DNA of 64,000 nucleotides from Proteobacteria bacterium SG_bin6 (GTDB lineage: Bacteria > Pseudomonadota > Alphaproteobacteria > Sphingomonadales > Sphingomonadaceae), in contig LWDJ01000014.1 of assembly GCA_002083435.1 (NCBI GenBank), forward strand, positions 41,393 to 105,392, read 5' to 3'. The notes beneath the pieces were generated by a model. It was not told the origin of the DNA, did no database searches, and saw only the letters and a list, made by a program, of their open reading frames with translations. How positions within the stretch are numbered: the first letter of the stretch is position 1; each line of letters opens with the position of its first letter. This document shows, one piece after another, positions 24,268 through 32,196 of the stretch. Made by a program: the position numbers and the translations under genes.

Positions 24268-25390
24268 GCGCGGCGCCGGCGATATCGGCGTAAATGTCCG
24301 CAAGCACCCGCAGATCGTCGATCGCCACCGCCTCGTCGAGCTTGTGCATCGTCGCATTGACCAGCCCGAACTCGACCACGGGGCATAATGCCGACAGGAA
24401 ACGCGCGTCGGAGGTGCCTCCAGTGGTCGAGAGTTCGGGCGCGATGCCGGTGCGCTGCTCGATGGCGCGGGCAACGAGCGTGGAGAGCGCTCCGGGCGAC
24501 GTAAGGAATGCCTCGCCCGAGACGCGCGGGATGATGACGGCCTCTGGCGCGTGCTCTCGCACGATCGCCGCTACCCGGTCGGCCAGGGCATCGCCCCGGT
24601 GGCGGTCGTTGAAGCGGATCGACAGCCGCGCCTTGGCCCGAGCCGGGATCACATTGGTCCCGGGATTGCCCACCTCCAGCTCGGTGATCTCTAAATTGGA
24701 GGGCTGGAACCATTCGGTCCCCTCGTCGAGCACCAGCGCGTCGAGCGCGGCGAGCGCGCGCACCAGCTTGGGGATGGGGTTGTCCGCTAGATGCGGATAG
24801 GCAACATGGCCCTGGCGGCCGGGCACCTCGATCCAGATGTTCACCGATCCGCGCCGGCCGATCTTGATCATGTCGCCCAACCGGTTGACCGAAGTCGGCT
24901 CGCCGACCAGGCAGGCATCGGGCTTCAGACCGCGCTCGGCCATCCGCGCGATCAGCGCGCGCGTGCCGTGGACCGCCGGGCCTTCCTCGTCGCCGGTGAT
25001 GATCAGCGAGAGTTTTCCCGCATCGGCTGGCACGCGCGCGGCAGCGGCGACAAAAGCGGCGATTGCGCCTTTCATGTCGACCGCGCCGCGCCCATAGAGG
25101 AGCCCGCCAGCCTCGACCGGCTCGAACGGCCCATGCTTCCAGCCGGCGCCCGGTGGCACGACGTCGAGATGGCCGGCGAAGGCGAAATGCCGCCCGCTGC
25201 TACCGCGAACCGCGAGCAGATTCTCGACCGGCCCGTCGGGCGCTTCCCCCGCCACGAACCGCTCGACCGCGAAGCCGAGCGGAGCAAGTGAGGCTTCGAC
25301 CATGTCGAACACCGGTCCGCGCGCAGGGGTGACGCTTTCGCAAGCGATCAAGGCCTTGGTGAGTTCGATCGGATCGGGCAGATGGGGCAT
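24236..25390 (-). CDS. dapE: Succinyl-diaminopimelate desuccinylase
   Basis: A 384-residue metallopeptidase-family enzyme (M20) that releases L,L-diaminopimelate for lysine and peptidoglycan synthesis. Motifs: FAGHLDVVPPG (first metal His and catalytic Asp), GRGAVDMKG (bridging Asp), TGDEEGPA (catalytic Glu pair), and the C-terminal VEFGLVNATMHKLDEAVAID with the last His ligand. The TGGTSDARF segment also matches DapE. Its start lies only 12 bp from the TTG start of the divergent cupin gene, and its end overlaps the permease gene. Confidence 0.94.
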   Translation of the reverse strand: MPHLPDPIELTKALIACESVTPARGPVFDMVEASLAPLGFAVERFVAGEAPDGPVENLLAVRGSSGRHFAFAGHLDVVPPGAGWKHGPFEPVEAGGLLYGRGAVDMKGAIAAFVAAAARVPADAGKLSLIITGDEEGPAVHGTRALIARMAERGLKPDACLVGEPTSVNRLGDMIKIGRRGSVNIWIEVPGRQGHVAYPHLADNPIPKLVRALAALDALVLDEGTEWFQPSNLEITELEVGNPGTNVIPARAKARLSIRFNDRHRGDALADRVAAIVREHAPEAVIIPRVSGEAFLTSPGALSTLVARAIEQRTGIAPELSTTGGTSDARFLSALCPVVEFGLVNATMHKLDEAVAIDDLRVLADIYADIAGAALSESSAATDQ

Positions 25391-25402
25391 AGGAGGTGTC
25401 CC

Positions 25403-25867
25403 TTGCCCAAGCTCGACCTCGCATCAATCCCCCAAAACAACGCGACCGGTTATCCGTCCCCCTTCGACGCGGCGGTGGAAGGGCGCTGGTGGCGTCGACT
25501 TGCGCCCGCGGGCGGGCTCACCGAGTTCGGTGCGAGCCAGGTAGTGCTCAAGCCGGGAGCCTGGTCGTCGCAGCGGCACTGGCATGACGAAGAGGACGAA
25601 CTGGTGGTGATGCTGGCGGGGGAAGCGGTGCTGATCGAGGACGGCAGCGAGACGCTACTTCGTGCGGGCGATGTCGCGGTCTGGCCCAAGGGGGTGGCGA
25701 ACGGTCACCATCTGGTGAACCGGAGCGCCGACGACGCCGTGTTCATTGCCATTTCGGCGGGCAACCGGGATGGCGGGGGAGGCTATTCGGATATTGACAT
25801 GAGGTTCAGCGCGGACGGCTATTTCCACAAGGACGGGACGCCCTACCCGACGGAACGGCTGCGCTAA
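25403..25867 (+). CDS. Cupin-domain protein
   Basis: A 154-residue single-cupin protein. The TTG at 25403 is preferred because AGGAGG sits 6 bp upstream; an in-frame ATG at 25382 lies inside dapE with no site. Cupin motif 1 is QRHWHDEEDELVVMLAGEAV (two His and a Glu as metal ligands) and motif 2 is ANGHHLVNRSADD. A mononuclear metal is expected but the reaction is unknown. The tail YFHKDGTPYP is shared with a sphingomonad/rhizobial group of uncharacterised cupins, by memory. Its end overlaps the GST gene by 4 nt, tail to tail. Confidence 0.83.
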   Translation: MPKLDLASIPQNNATGYPSPFDAAVEGRWWRRLAPAGGLTEFGASQVVLKPGAWSSQRHWHDEEDELVVMLAGEAVLIEDGSETLLRAGDVAVWPKGVANGHHLVNRSADDAVFIAISAGNRDGGGGYSDIDMRFSADGYFHKDGTPYPTERLR

Positions 25868-26529
25868 ATCCGTACTGGCGTCTCATACTGTTCAATTACC
25901 CACTCCTCTTCCTGAGCGGCGGCGATCCAGTCTTGGAGGAAGGGGTGGTGAAGCACCGCGTCGATATACGCTGGGGCGAAGCGGGCGACGGGCAGCGACC
26001 AAGTGACGATCCTTGTGCAAACCGGCGCGTACATGATGTCCGCCGCGCCGAACGCGCCGAACAGGAAATCGCCGTCGCCGCCGAACCGGGCACGGGCTTG
26101 TGCCCAAAGCTCCATGATCCGCTGCAGATCGGCAAGCACTTCGGGCTTCTGTTCGCGCGGGGGAAAGGCCTGGCGGATGTTCATCGGGCATTCCCGGCGC
26201 AAAGCGCCGAAACCCGAATGCATCTCCGCCGCCATCGATCGCGCCATCGCCCGCGCCGCCGCGTCTTGCGGCCAGAACTTGTCGCCGCCCGATTTCTCGT
26301 TGAGATATTCGACGATGGCGAGGCTGTCCCACACCACCACCTCGCCATCCCACAGCACCGGCACCTTGCCGCTGGAGGGGGCGAATTCGTCGCCCTGGCG
26401 GCGCTGGTCCCAATCGGCGTCAAACAGCGGCACCACCGCTTCCTCGAAAGGCAGCGCGGATTGCTTGCACGCGAGCCAGCCGCGCAGCGACCAGGAGGAA
26501 TAGGCCTTGTTGCCGATGATGAGCTTCAT
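25864..26529 (-). CDS. Glutathione S-transferase family protein
   Basis: A 221-residue GST. The thioredoxin-fold N-terminal domain (about 1-80) starts KLIIGNKAYSSWSLRGWLA, where a serine near 11-14 is the likely glutathione-activating residue. GKVPVLWDGEVVVWDSLAI has the cis-Pro and Glu/Asp-Ser glutathione-binding motif. An all-helical C-terminal domain follows (QRIMELWAQARARFGGDGDF and GAADIMYAPV). Substrates are unknown. The gene stands alone, 34 bp downstream of engB. Confidence 0.9.
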   Translation of the reverse strand: MKLIIGNKAYSSWSLRGWLACKQSALPFEEAVVPLFDADWDQRRQGDEFAPSSGKVPVLWDGEVVVWDSLAIVEYLNEKSGGDKFWPQDAAARAMARSMAAEMHSGFGALRRECPMNIRQAFPPREQKPEVLADLQRIMELWAQARARFGGDGDFLFGAFGAADIMYAPVCTRIVTWSLPVARFAPAYIDAVLHHPFLQDWIAAAQEEEWVIEQYETPVRI

Positions 26530-26563
26530 GGGCCGCAGGCTTAGCCGGGCGGATCGAGCCGCG

Positions 26564-27217
26564 CTAGCCCAGCAACGCGGGATCGACCGCCTCGAGCACC
26601 GCCGCGCGCAGTTCGGCGATGCCCATGCCCTTTTCGCTGGAGGTGGCGAGGATCTCGGGATGTGCGGCCGGGCGCGCGCGCGCTTCGGCGGCGGTGGCGC
26701 GGAACACCGCGTCGAGCTCGCTCGCCTTGATTTTGTCGGCTTTGGTCAGCACCAGCCGGTAGCTCACCGCCGCCTTGTCGAGCATGTCGAGCATCTCGCG
26801 GTCGACCGGCTTCACCCCGTGGCGCGCGTCGATTAGCACCAGCGTGCGTTTCAGCACCGCGCGGCCGCGCAAGAAATCGTTCACCAGATAGCGCCACCTC
26901 TTCACGATCGCTGGGGGCGCCTTGGCGAAGCCATAGCCGGGCATATCGACCAGCCGCAGCAGCGGCGGCTCACCGCCGACATCGAAGAAGTTCAACTCCT
27001 GCGTGCGGCCCGGCGTGTTCGAAGTGCGCGCAAGGGCATTGCGGCCGCATAGCGCGTTGAGCAGCGAGGATTTACCGACATTCGATCGGCCTGCGAAGGC
27101 GATCTCCGGCGCCACCGGATCGGGCAGGAATTCCAAGCTCGGCGCGGAGCGAAGGAAACCGATCGGCCCGGCGAAAATCTTGCGCGCTGCCTCAAGCGCT
27201 TCGTCCGACACGCTCAT
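26564..27217 (-). CDS. engB: Ribosome biogenesis GTPase EngB (YihA/YsxC)
   Basis: A 217-residue GTPase needed for late large-subunit assembly. The start at 27217 overlaps the yidC stop (ATGA) and gives MSVSDEALEAARKIF; the frame runs 44 codons further inside yidC. GTPase motifs: G1 GRSNVGKSS, G2 TPGRTQ, G3 DMPGYG, G4 TKAD, and G5 region TSSEKG. The position after yidC is the conserved alphaproteobacterial order. Confidence 0.96.
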   Translation of the reverse strand: MSVSDEALEAARKIFAGPIGFLRSAPSLEFLPDPVAPEIAFAGRSNVGKSSLLNALCGRNALARTSNTPGRTQELNFFDVGGEPPLLRLVDMPGYGFAKAPPAIVKRWRYLVNDFLRGRAVLKRTLVLIDARHGVKPVDREMLDMLDKAAVSYRLVLTKADKIKASELDAVFRATAAEARARPAAHPEILATSSEKGMGIAELRAAVLEAVDPALLG

Positions 27218-28959
27218 TTGGCGGGCGCCAGCATCTCCGGATGCCGCGCATAGAGCAGCCGCTGCTGGAGGATGGTAAGGACGTTCGACGTGATCCAGTA
27301 CAGTTGCAGCCCCACCGCGAACGGCGCCATCACGAACATCAGCATCCAAGGCATGATCGCGAAGACCTGCTTCTGTGCTTCGTCCATCGGCGCGGGGTTG
27401 AGCTTGAATTGGAAGTACATCGAGATGCCGAGCAGCACTGGGATCACGCCGATCGCCAGAAACGGTGGCAGGCTATAGCCAAAGGTACCGAAGCCATTGA
27501 GGATCGTCGCTGGGTCGGGCGCCGACAGATCGTGAATCCACAGCGCGAAAGGCTGATGGCGCATTTCGATCGTCAGCAGCAGCACCTTGTACAGCGCGTA
27601 CATGATCGGAATTTGCAGCAGCACCGGCAGGCAACCAGCCAGCGGGTTCACGCCTTCGGCCTTATAGAGCGCCATGATCTCCTGCTGCTGGCGTGCCTTG
27701 TCGTCGGCGAAGCGCTCCTGGATCGCCTTCTGCTTGGGTTGGATGGCCTTCATCTTCGCCATCGAGGCGAACTGCCGCTGCGCGATCGGGAAGAGCAATC
27801 CGCGCACCGTGATCGTCAGCGCGATGATCGCCACGCCGAAATTGCCGATCAGTTTCGACAGCAGATCGAGATAATAGAAGATCGGTTTTTCGATGATCCG
27901 GAACCAGCCCCAGTCGATCGCCTTGTCGAAATTTTCGATCCCGCCCTTGTCCTGATAGGCGTCGATCAGCTCGACTTCCTTAGCGCCGGCGAAGAAGCGG
28001 CTGGTCTGCGTTGCGACGCGACCGGCGGGAACGGTGACGGGGTTTTGGGTGTAATCGGCCTGGAACGTCTCACCCGCGCCCTTGAAGCCAGCGTGAACCT
28101 GCGCCCGCTGGTCAGGGATCAGCGCGGTCAGCCAATAAATGTCCCCAAAACCGAGCCAGCCGCCCCGGTGGTCGAAATAATTCTCGCCCGCCTTGGCGCT
28201 TGATCCGAAAATACGACCCCAAAAGCTCGGGCTTTCGCCCTGGAGATTAGGGTAGGTAATATCATAGTTCGCACCGCGCCCAAACACACCGACCGGGCCT
28301 ACATGGTTCGTCCAGGTATCAAGCTCATGCGGCAGTCCGGTGCGGGAGATCAGCGCATAGGGGCGCAGCTTCACCGGCTGCCCACTTGAATTGGCCACCG
28401 ACTGACGCACGCTGAACATGTAGTTGGCATCCACCGCGAATTGCAGCTGGAAGCGAACCCCTTGCGGACTGGTGTAGCTGAGCGTTACCGGCTTTTGCGG
28501 CGTCAGCACGCTCGAGTCCGTCGTCCAAACGGTATCGCGGCCTGGCACGCTTATCCCGTCGCCGCCCCAACCCCAACTCGCGAAATAGGCACGCGGCGCG
28601 CCCGAGGGTGAGAGCAGGCGGACAAAGGGAGAATTCTTGGCGATCGTCTCGCGGTGGCGCAGCAGCACCAGATCGTCGAGCCGCGCGCCCCGCAGATTGA
28701 GCGAACCCTTCAGCGAAGGGGTGTCGATTCGCACCCGAGGAGTTTCGCCCAACACCGCTTCGCGGCTCTTCGCGGCGGCGGCGCTGTCGGCTGCCGGATC
28801 GGTCGCAGCACTCTTCACTATCTTGGTCTGGTCCGCCTCGATCTTGGTAACCGGGGGACGAGCGTTTGGCAGGAAGCGGGTGACGACGAACTGCCACCCG
28901 ATCAGGATCAGGCCGGCGATCACGATGAAAAGCAACAGATTGCGTTGATCGTCTTTCAC
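27214..28959 (-). CDS. yidC: Membrane protein insertase
   Basis: A 581-residue YidC, starting with GTG at 28959. Helix 1 is NLLLFIVIAGLILIGWQFVV, then a large periplasmic beta-sandwich domain (about 60-350). The five-helix insertase core follows: FNFG-type NFGVAIIALTITVRGLLFPI, where the conserved groove Arg lies in TVRGLLFP, then MALYKAEGVNPLAGCLPVLLQ and the helix FAIMPWMLMFVMAPFAVGL. It inserts small membrane proteins with or without SecYEG. It lies 21 bp after yidD and overlaps engB by 4 nt. Confidence 0.97.
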   Translation of the reverse strand: MKDDQRNLLLFIVIAGLILIGWQFVVTRFLPNARPPVTKIEADQTKIVKSAATDPAADSAAAAKSREAVLGETPRVRIDTPSLKGSLNLRGARLDDLVLLRHRETIAKNSPFVRLLSPSGAPRAYFASWGWGGDGISVPGRDTVWTTDSSVLTPQKPVTLSYTSPQGVRFQLQFAVDANYMFSVRQSVANSSGQPVKLRPYALISRTGLPHELDTWTNHVGPVGVFGRGANYDITYPNLQGESPSFWGRIFGSSAKAGENYFDHRGGWLGFGDIYWLTALIPDQRAQVHAGFKGAGETFQADYTQNPVTVPAGRVATQTSRFFAGAKEVELIDAYQDKGGIENFDKAIDWGWFRIIEKPIFYYLDLLSKLIGNFGVAIIALTITVRGLLFPIAQRQFASMAKMKAIQPKQKAIQERFADDKARQQQEIMALYKAEGVNPLAGCLPVLLQIPIMYALYKVLLLTIEMRHQPFALWIHDLSAPDPATILNGFGTFGYSLPPFLAIGVIPVLLGISMYFQFKLNPAPMDEAQKQVFAIMPWMLMFVMAPFAVGLQLYWITSNVLTILQQRLLYARHPEMLAPAK

Positions 28960-28980
28960 TCGAACGTCCCCAGCCAGCGC

Positions 28981-29190
28981 CTAAGGCACCGGATCATAGC
29001 CATGCCCGCCCCATGGGTGGCAGCGCAGGATGCGCCGCGCCGCCAACCACGAGCCTTTGAGCGCGCCATAGCGGCGAAGCGCGGTGATTGCATAGGCCGA
29101 ACAAGAAGGTGTGTAGCGGCAGCTGGGCGGCAGAATGACCGACGGCCCGAGCTGCCACAGGCGGACAAGAAGGATAAGGAGCCGGCTCAC
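28981..29190 (-). CDS. yidD: Membrane protein insertion efficiency factor YidD
   Basis: A 69-residue YidD starting at GTG 29190, which overlaps the rnpA stop (GTGA). Characteristic sequence: LPPSCRYTPSCSAYAITAL with its conserved cysteines, then GSWLAARRILRCHPWGGHG and the C-terminal DPVP. It is a membrane-associated factor that helps YidC-dependent insertion. It sits in the canonical rpmH-rnpA-yidD-yidC order. Confidence 0.95.
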   Translation of the reverse strand: MSRLLILLVRLWQLGPSVILPPSCRYTPSCSAYAITALRRYGALKGSWLAARRILRCHPWGGHGYDPVP

Positions 29191-29651
29191 CGCGCCAGCT
29201 TTCCAAGCGCCTTCACCAACTCGGCGCGGAGCAGCGCATAATCACGCTCCACCCCGTCCTGTCGGCCGATCAGCACATGATCATGTCCCGCAAGGCCGCG
29301 CTCGGGTAACACCTCGCGGGCGAGCGCCCGCAGGCGGCGCTTAAGGCGATTGCGGACTACCGCGCCGCCAATTTTCTTGGTTACGGTGAACCCCACTCGC
29401 ATCGCTGGATCGGCATCGCGCCGATCACGGGCGAGCAATACGAAGCCGGGCATCGGCGCGCGCTTGCCCTGGTTCGCCGCGAGGAAATCGCGGCGTCTGG
29501 TGAGCGTTGTCAGGCCGACAGCTTCTTGCGGCCGCGCGCGCGACGAGCGCGCAACACATTGCGGCCGCCGACGGTCGCCATCCGCGCGCGGAAGCCGTGG
29601 CGACGGGCACGCACCAGATTGCTCGGCTGAAAGGTCCGCTTCATCACTCAT
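29187..29651 (-). CDS. rnpA: Ribonuclease P protein component, with an upstream start enclosing rpmH
   Basis: The RNase P protein core begins at TRRRDFLAANQGKR and continues with MRVGFTVTKKIGGAVVRNRL and KRRLRALAREVLP, including the RNR-type signature (VVRNRLKRRL). It assists the catalytic RNA in tRNA 5' maturation. The start is uncertain. Walking upstream from the core, the in-frame Val and Leu codons are GTC, GTT, CTG, CTC and CTT; the only ATG/GTG/TTG is the ATG at 29651, 7 nt before the rpmH start. Using it gives 154 residues and puts all of rpmH inside rnpA in another frame. The alternative is a rare CTG start at 29513 (about 108 residues). The next in-frame ATG (29453) would remove the conserved N-terminus. 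Confidence 0.85.
   Translation of the reverse strand: MSDEADLSAEQSGACPSPRLPRADGDRRRPQCVARSSRARPQEAVGLTTLTRRRDFLAANQGKRAPMPGFVLLARDRRDADPAMRVGFTVTKKIGGAVVRNRLKRRLRALAREVLPERGLAGHDHVLIGRQDGVERDYALLRAELVKALGKLAR
29510..29644 (-). CDS. rpmH: 50S ribosomal protein L34
   Basis: A 44-residue protein, read directly from the sequence: it starts MKRTFQPSNLVRARRHGFRA and ends LRARRARGRKKLSA, an unmistakable L34. AGGGA lies about 7 nt ahead of its ATG. It is the first gene of the conserved operon with rnpA, yidD, yidC and engB. The whole gene is contained within the longest rnpA frame. A promoter and a hairpin with a T-run lie just upstream. Confidence 0.97.
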   Translation of the reverse strand: MKRTFQPSNLVRARRHGFRARMATVGGRNVLRARRARGRKKLSA

Positions 29652-29662
29652 TCCCTAAATCG

Positions 29663-29684
29663 AAAAAGCCGCCTCATGGGCGGC
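29663..29684 (-). terminator. Hairpin with T-run in the rpmH leader
   Basis: Read on the minus strand, GCCGCC (29684-29679) pairs with GGCGGC (29673-29668) around CATGA, followed at once by TTTTT (29667-29663). This is an intrinsic-terminator shape. It lies 38 bp past the stop of the PGPGW gene but downstream of the likely rpmH promoter, so it could end the upstream transcript or attenuate the rpmH operon. Confidence 0.7.
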
Positions 29685-29697
29685 AAATTAGGCGCGC

Positions 29698-29726
29698 CGC
29701 ATAGCCGGGGTGGCGTACCAAGTCAA
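29698..29726 (-). promoter_or_regulatory. Probable sigma-70-type promoter of the rpmH operon
   Basis: On the minus strand TTGACT (29726-29721) and TATGCG (29703-29698) are separated by exactly 17 bp. The -35 overlaps the stop codon of the PGPGW gene, and the predicted start of transcription falls a few bases before the leader hairpin. The -35 is near consensus; the -10 is weaker, as is common in high-GC alphaproteobacteria. Confidence 0.6.
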
Positions 29727-30010
29727 TCGGGCGCCGGGCCTTCCTTCGCCTTGGCCCGACGGCGCTTGGCGGACTGGCGGCGCAGCCCCAGGTCAGCCAG
29801 CTCCCCGAGCTTCGGCCAGCGCCGCTCGGCATGGACGAACAGCCGTTTCGCCCTGTCTGAATTTTTGAGGGCCAGCGCAAGCCCCGCTGCGAACACCGGA
29901 ATGCCGCCGGGTCCTGGGATGATCCCGACGACAGGCGACAACACGATCAGCGCGAGTCCAGTGCCGGTCAACACGGTTCGGGTTGTGGGGCTGCTTCGGG
30001 CGCGTGGCAT
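29723..30010 (-). CDS. PGPGW-family small membrane protein
   Basis: A 95-residue protein with two hydrophobic stretches (about 14-30 and 35-50) around the motif GIIPGPGGIPVFAAGLALAL, the hallmark of the putative transmembrane protein family named for PGPGW (with Gly in place of Trp here). The C-terminal half is basic (AKRRRAKAKEG). The function is unknown. It is divergent from comM and lies directly upstream of the rpmH promoter. Confidence 0.75.
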   Translation of the reverse strand: MPRARSSPTTRTVLTGTGLALIVLSPVVGIIPGPGGIPVFAAGLALALKNSDRAKRLFVHAERRWPKLGELADLGLRRQSAKRRRAKAKEGPAPD

Positions 30011-30078
30011 AAACTCTCGAAAGGCTTTCGCTTGGGCTTACGCCATGGTTATGAACGGTTGCTGAGCAAGGGGGCAAC

Positions 30079-31584
30079 GTGGTCGCGATCGTATCGACCG
30101 TCGCTTATCTGGGGTTGGAGGCTCGCTCCGTCGAGGTGCAGGTGCAATTGGCGCCGGGCCTGCCGGCCTTTTTCATTGTGGGGCTGGCGGACAAGGCGGT
30201 GGCCGAAAGCCGCGAGCGGGTGCGTGCCGCGGTCGCCGCGCTCGGCCTCGCGCTGCCACCCAAACGGATCACCGTGAACCTGTCGCCGGCTGACCTGCCC
30301 AAGGAGGGGTCGCATTACGACCTGCCGGTCGCGCTCGGGTTGCTCGCGGCGATGGGCGTCATCGATGCCGAGCAGCTCGCCGATTATGTCGTGGTGGGTG
30401 AGCTGGGGCTCGACGCGCGGATCGCGCCGTCTCCTGGTGTGCTGCTCGCCGCGCTGCACGCGCAGGCGCTGGACAAGGGGTTGATATGCCCCGCCGCCCA
30501 AGGCGCCGAGGCGGCATGGGGCGGCGGGCATGTGGTCGCGGCGCCCGACCTGATGCAGCTGATCAACCATTTGAAAGGCCATGGCCAGCTTGCCGTACCC
30601 GAGCCGGGCGGTGCGGAGGAAGCCGTTGCTGGCCCCGATCTCGCGCAGGTGAAAGGTCAGGAAACCGCCAAGCGCGCACTCGAAATCGCAGCCGCTGGCG
30701 GCCATAATTTGCTGATGATCGGTCCTCCTGGCGCCGGTAAATCGCTCCTAGCCGCGTGCCTTCCGGGCATCCTTCCGCCGCTTGATGCGGCCGAGGCGCT
30801 CGAAGTGTCGATGGTGGCAAGCGTCGCCGGCACACTACAATCGGGGCGGCTGACGCGGCGGCGCCCGTTTCGTAGCCCGCACCACTCGGCCTCGATGGCG
30901 GCGCTCACCGGGGGTGGTCTGCGGGTAAAGCCGGGCGAAGTCAGCCTTGCTCATCTCGGCGTGCTGTTCCTCGACGAGTTGCCCGAATTCCAGCGCCCTG
31001 TGCTCGACTCGCTGCGCCAGCCCCTGGAAACCGGCGTAGTAAGCGTCGCGCGGGCGAACGCGCACGTCACGTTCCCAGCTCGGGTTCAGCTGGTCGCGGC
31101 GATGAACCCGTGCCGCTGCGGGCATTTGGGCGACGCCGCGCTCGCCTGCGCCCGCGCCCCGCGCTGCGCTGGTGAATATCAGGCGCGCGTGTCCGGGCCG
31201 CTGCTCGACCGCATTGACCTCCATGTCGAGGTGCAGCCAGTCGCCGCCATCGATTTGCTGCGCGCGCCCGCCGCCGAGCCGTCAGCGGCGGTCGCCACAC
31301 GGGTCGCTGCCGCGCGGGCGGTGCAGGCGATACGCTACGCCGATGCCGCCGCGCGCACCAATGCGGAGGCCGACGGGCCGTTGCTCGATGCGCACACCGG
31401 GCTCGATGCCGCAAGCCAAGCACTGCTCGCCCAGGCTGCGGAGGCGATGCGGCTTACGGCACGCGGTTTCACCCGCATCCTGCGCGTTGCCCGCACTATC
31501 GCCGATCTGGCGGGCGCCGAACGCATCGCCCGGCTGCATTTAGCCGAAGCTCTCAGCTATCGCCGCCAGCCGCCGCGTGCCTGA
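30079..31584 (+). CDS. comM: YifB/ComM-family Mg-chelatase-like AAA ATPase
   Basis: A 501-residue AAA+ protein starting at GTG 30079, with AAGGGGG ahead. The N-terminal domain (about 1-180, ARSVEVQVQLAPGLPAFFIV) has a Lon-S5-like fold in this family. The ATPase core contains Walker A MIGPPGAGKSLLA, RPFRSPHHSASMAALTG, and Walker B-like GVLFLDELPEFQRPVLDSLR. The C-terminal zinc-ribbon-like AAMNPCRCGHLGD and a C-terminal domain end the protein. ComM is a helicase that aids branch migration during natural transformation in Vibrio and Haemophilus; here competence is not otherwise evident. Confidence 0.92.
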   Translation: MVAIVSTVAYLGLEARSVEVQVQLAPGLPAFFIVGLADKAVAESRERVRAAVAALGLALPPKRITVNLSPADLPKEGSHYDLPVALGLLAAMGVIDAEQLADYVVVGELGLDARIAPSPGVLLAALHAQALDKGLICPAAQGAEAAWGGGHVVAAPDLMQLINHLKGHGQLAVPEPGGAEEAVAGPDLAQVKGQETAKRALEIAAAGGHNLLMIGPPGAGKSLLAACLPGILPPLDAAEALEVSMVASVAGTLQSGRLTRRRPFRSPHHSASMAALTGGGLRVKPGEVSLAHLGVLFLDELPEFQRPVLDSLRQPLETGVVSVARANAHVTFPARVQLVAAMNPCRCGHLGDAALACARAPRCAGEYQARVSGPLLDRIDLHVEVQPVAAIDLLRAPAAEPSAAVATRVAAARAVQAIRYADAAARTNAEADGPLLDAHTGLDAASQALLAQAAEAMRLTARGFTRILRVARTIADLAGAERIARLHLAEALSYRRQPPRA

Positions 31585-31689
31585 ATCGGGTACCGCCTGC
31601 GACAAATTTTTTGGACGTTGGCGTTGATCAATCTCACCTTGGCCGGCAAATAATGTTTTGCGGCGTTTTGGCGAGTGAAAGGGCAGCGC

Positions 31690-32103
31690 ATGGAATGGAT
31701 GCTGTTGCCATTGTGGCGTTATGCGGACTTCCACGGCCGATCGCGCCGGTTGGAAGCGGTCGCGTTTGGAACCGGCATTGCTTTGTTGGGCGGTCTGACT
31801 CTGTTGATCTCGTTGGGGGTGGGCGACAATCAAAGTGGGGCGCTCGCTTCGTTCGAACGTATGGCAATGGCCGGGCTCTTCGTCGCCGTGTTCGGCGCGA
31901 CGCTGATCGTGCCGACGCTGGCACTACAGGTGCGCCGGCTGCATGATTTGAACCTGAGCGGCTGGTGGCTGCTTGTCGATTTGTTGCCGTATGTCGGCTG
32001 GGCGATGATGGTGGTGGTGCTGCTGCTCCCCGGCACGCGCGGGCGGAACCGGTTTGGCGATGATCCCCGCGAAGCCCCGTTGACGGCGCGGCGCGTGAAC
32101 TGA
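31690..32103 (+). CDS. DUF805 inner-membrane protein
   Basis: A 137-residue membrane protein started at the ATG at 31690, with AAAGGG 6 bp upstream. It opens LPLWRYADFHGRSRRLE, the typical DUF805 entry (the family usually has Y-DF-GR-R). Three to four helices follow, then VRRLHDLNLSGWWLLVDLLP, the strongest family motif, and FGDDPR near the end. The function is unknown. It lies 105 bp after comM and is convergent with the GNAT gene. Confidence 0.85.
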   Translation: MEWMLLPLWRYADFHGRSRRLEAVAFGTGIALLGGLTLLISLGVGDNQSGALASFERMAMAGLFVAVFGATLIVPTLALQVRRLHDLNLSGWWLLVDLLPYVGWAMMVVVLLLPGTRGRNRFGDDPREAPLTARRVN

Positions 32104-32196
32104 TCCTTATCCGCCAGCAGAGCGATACTAGCGCCGGCGCGTCCTGGAATTGCCGGGAGCACCCTCCAACCAAGACCCCGCTGTAATGTCGTGTTC

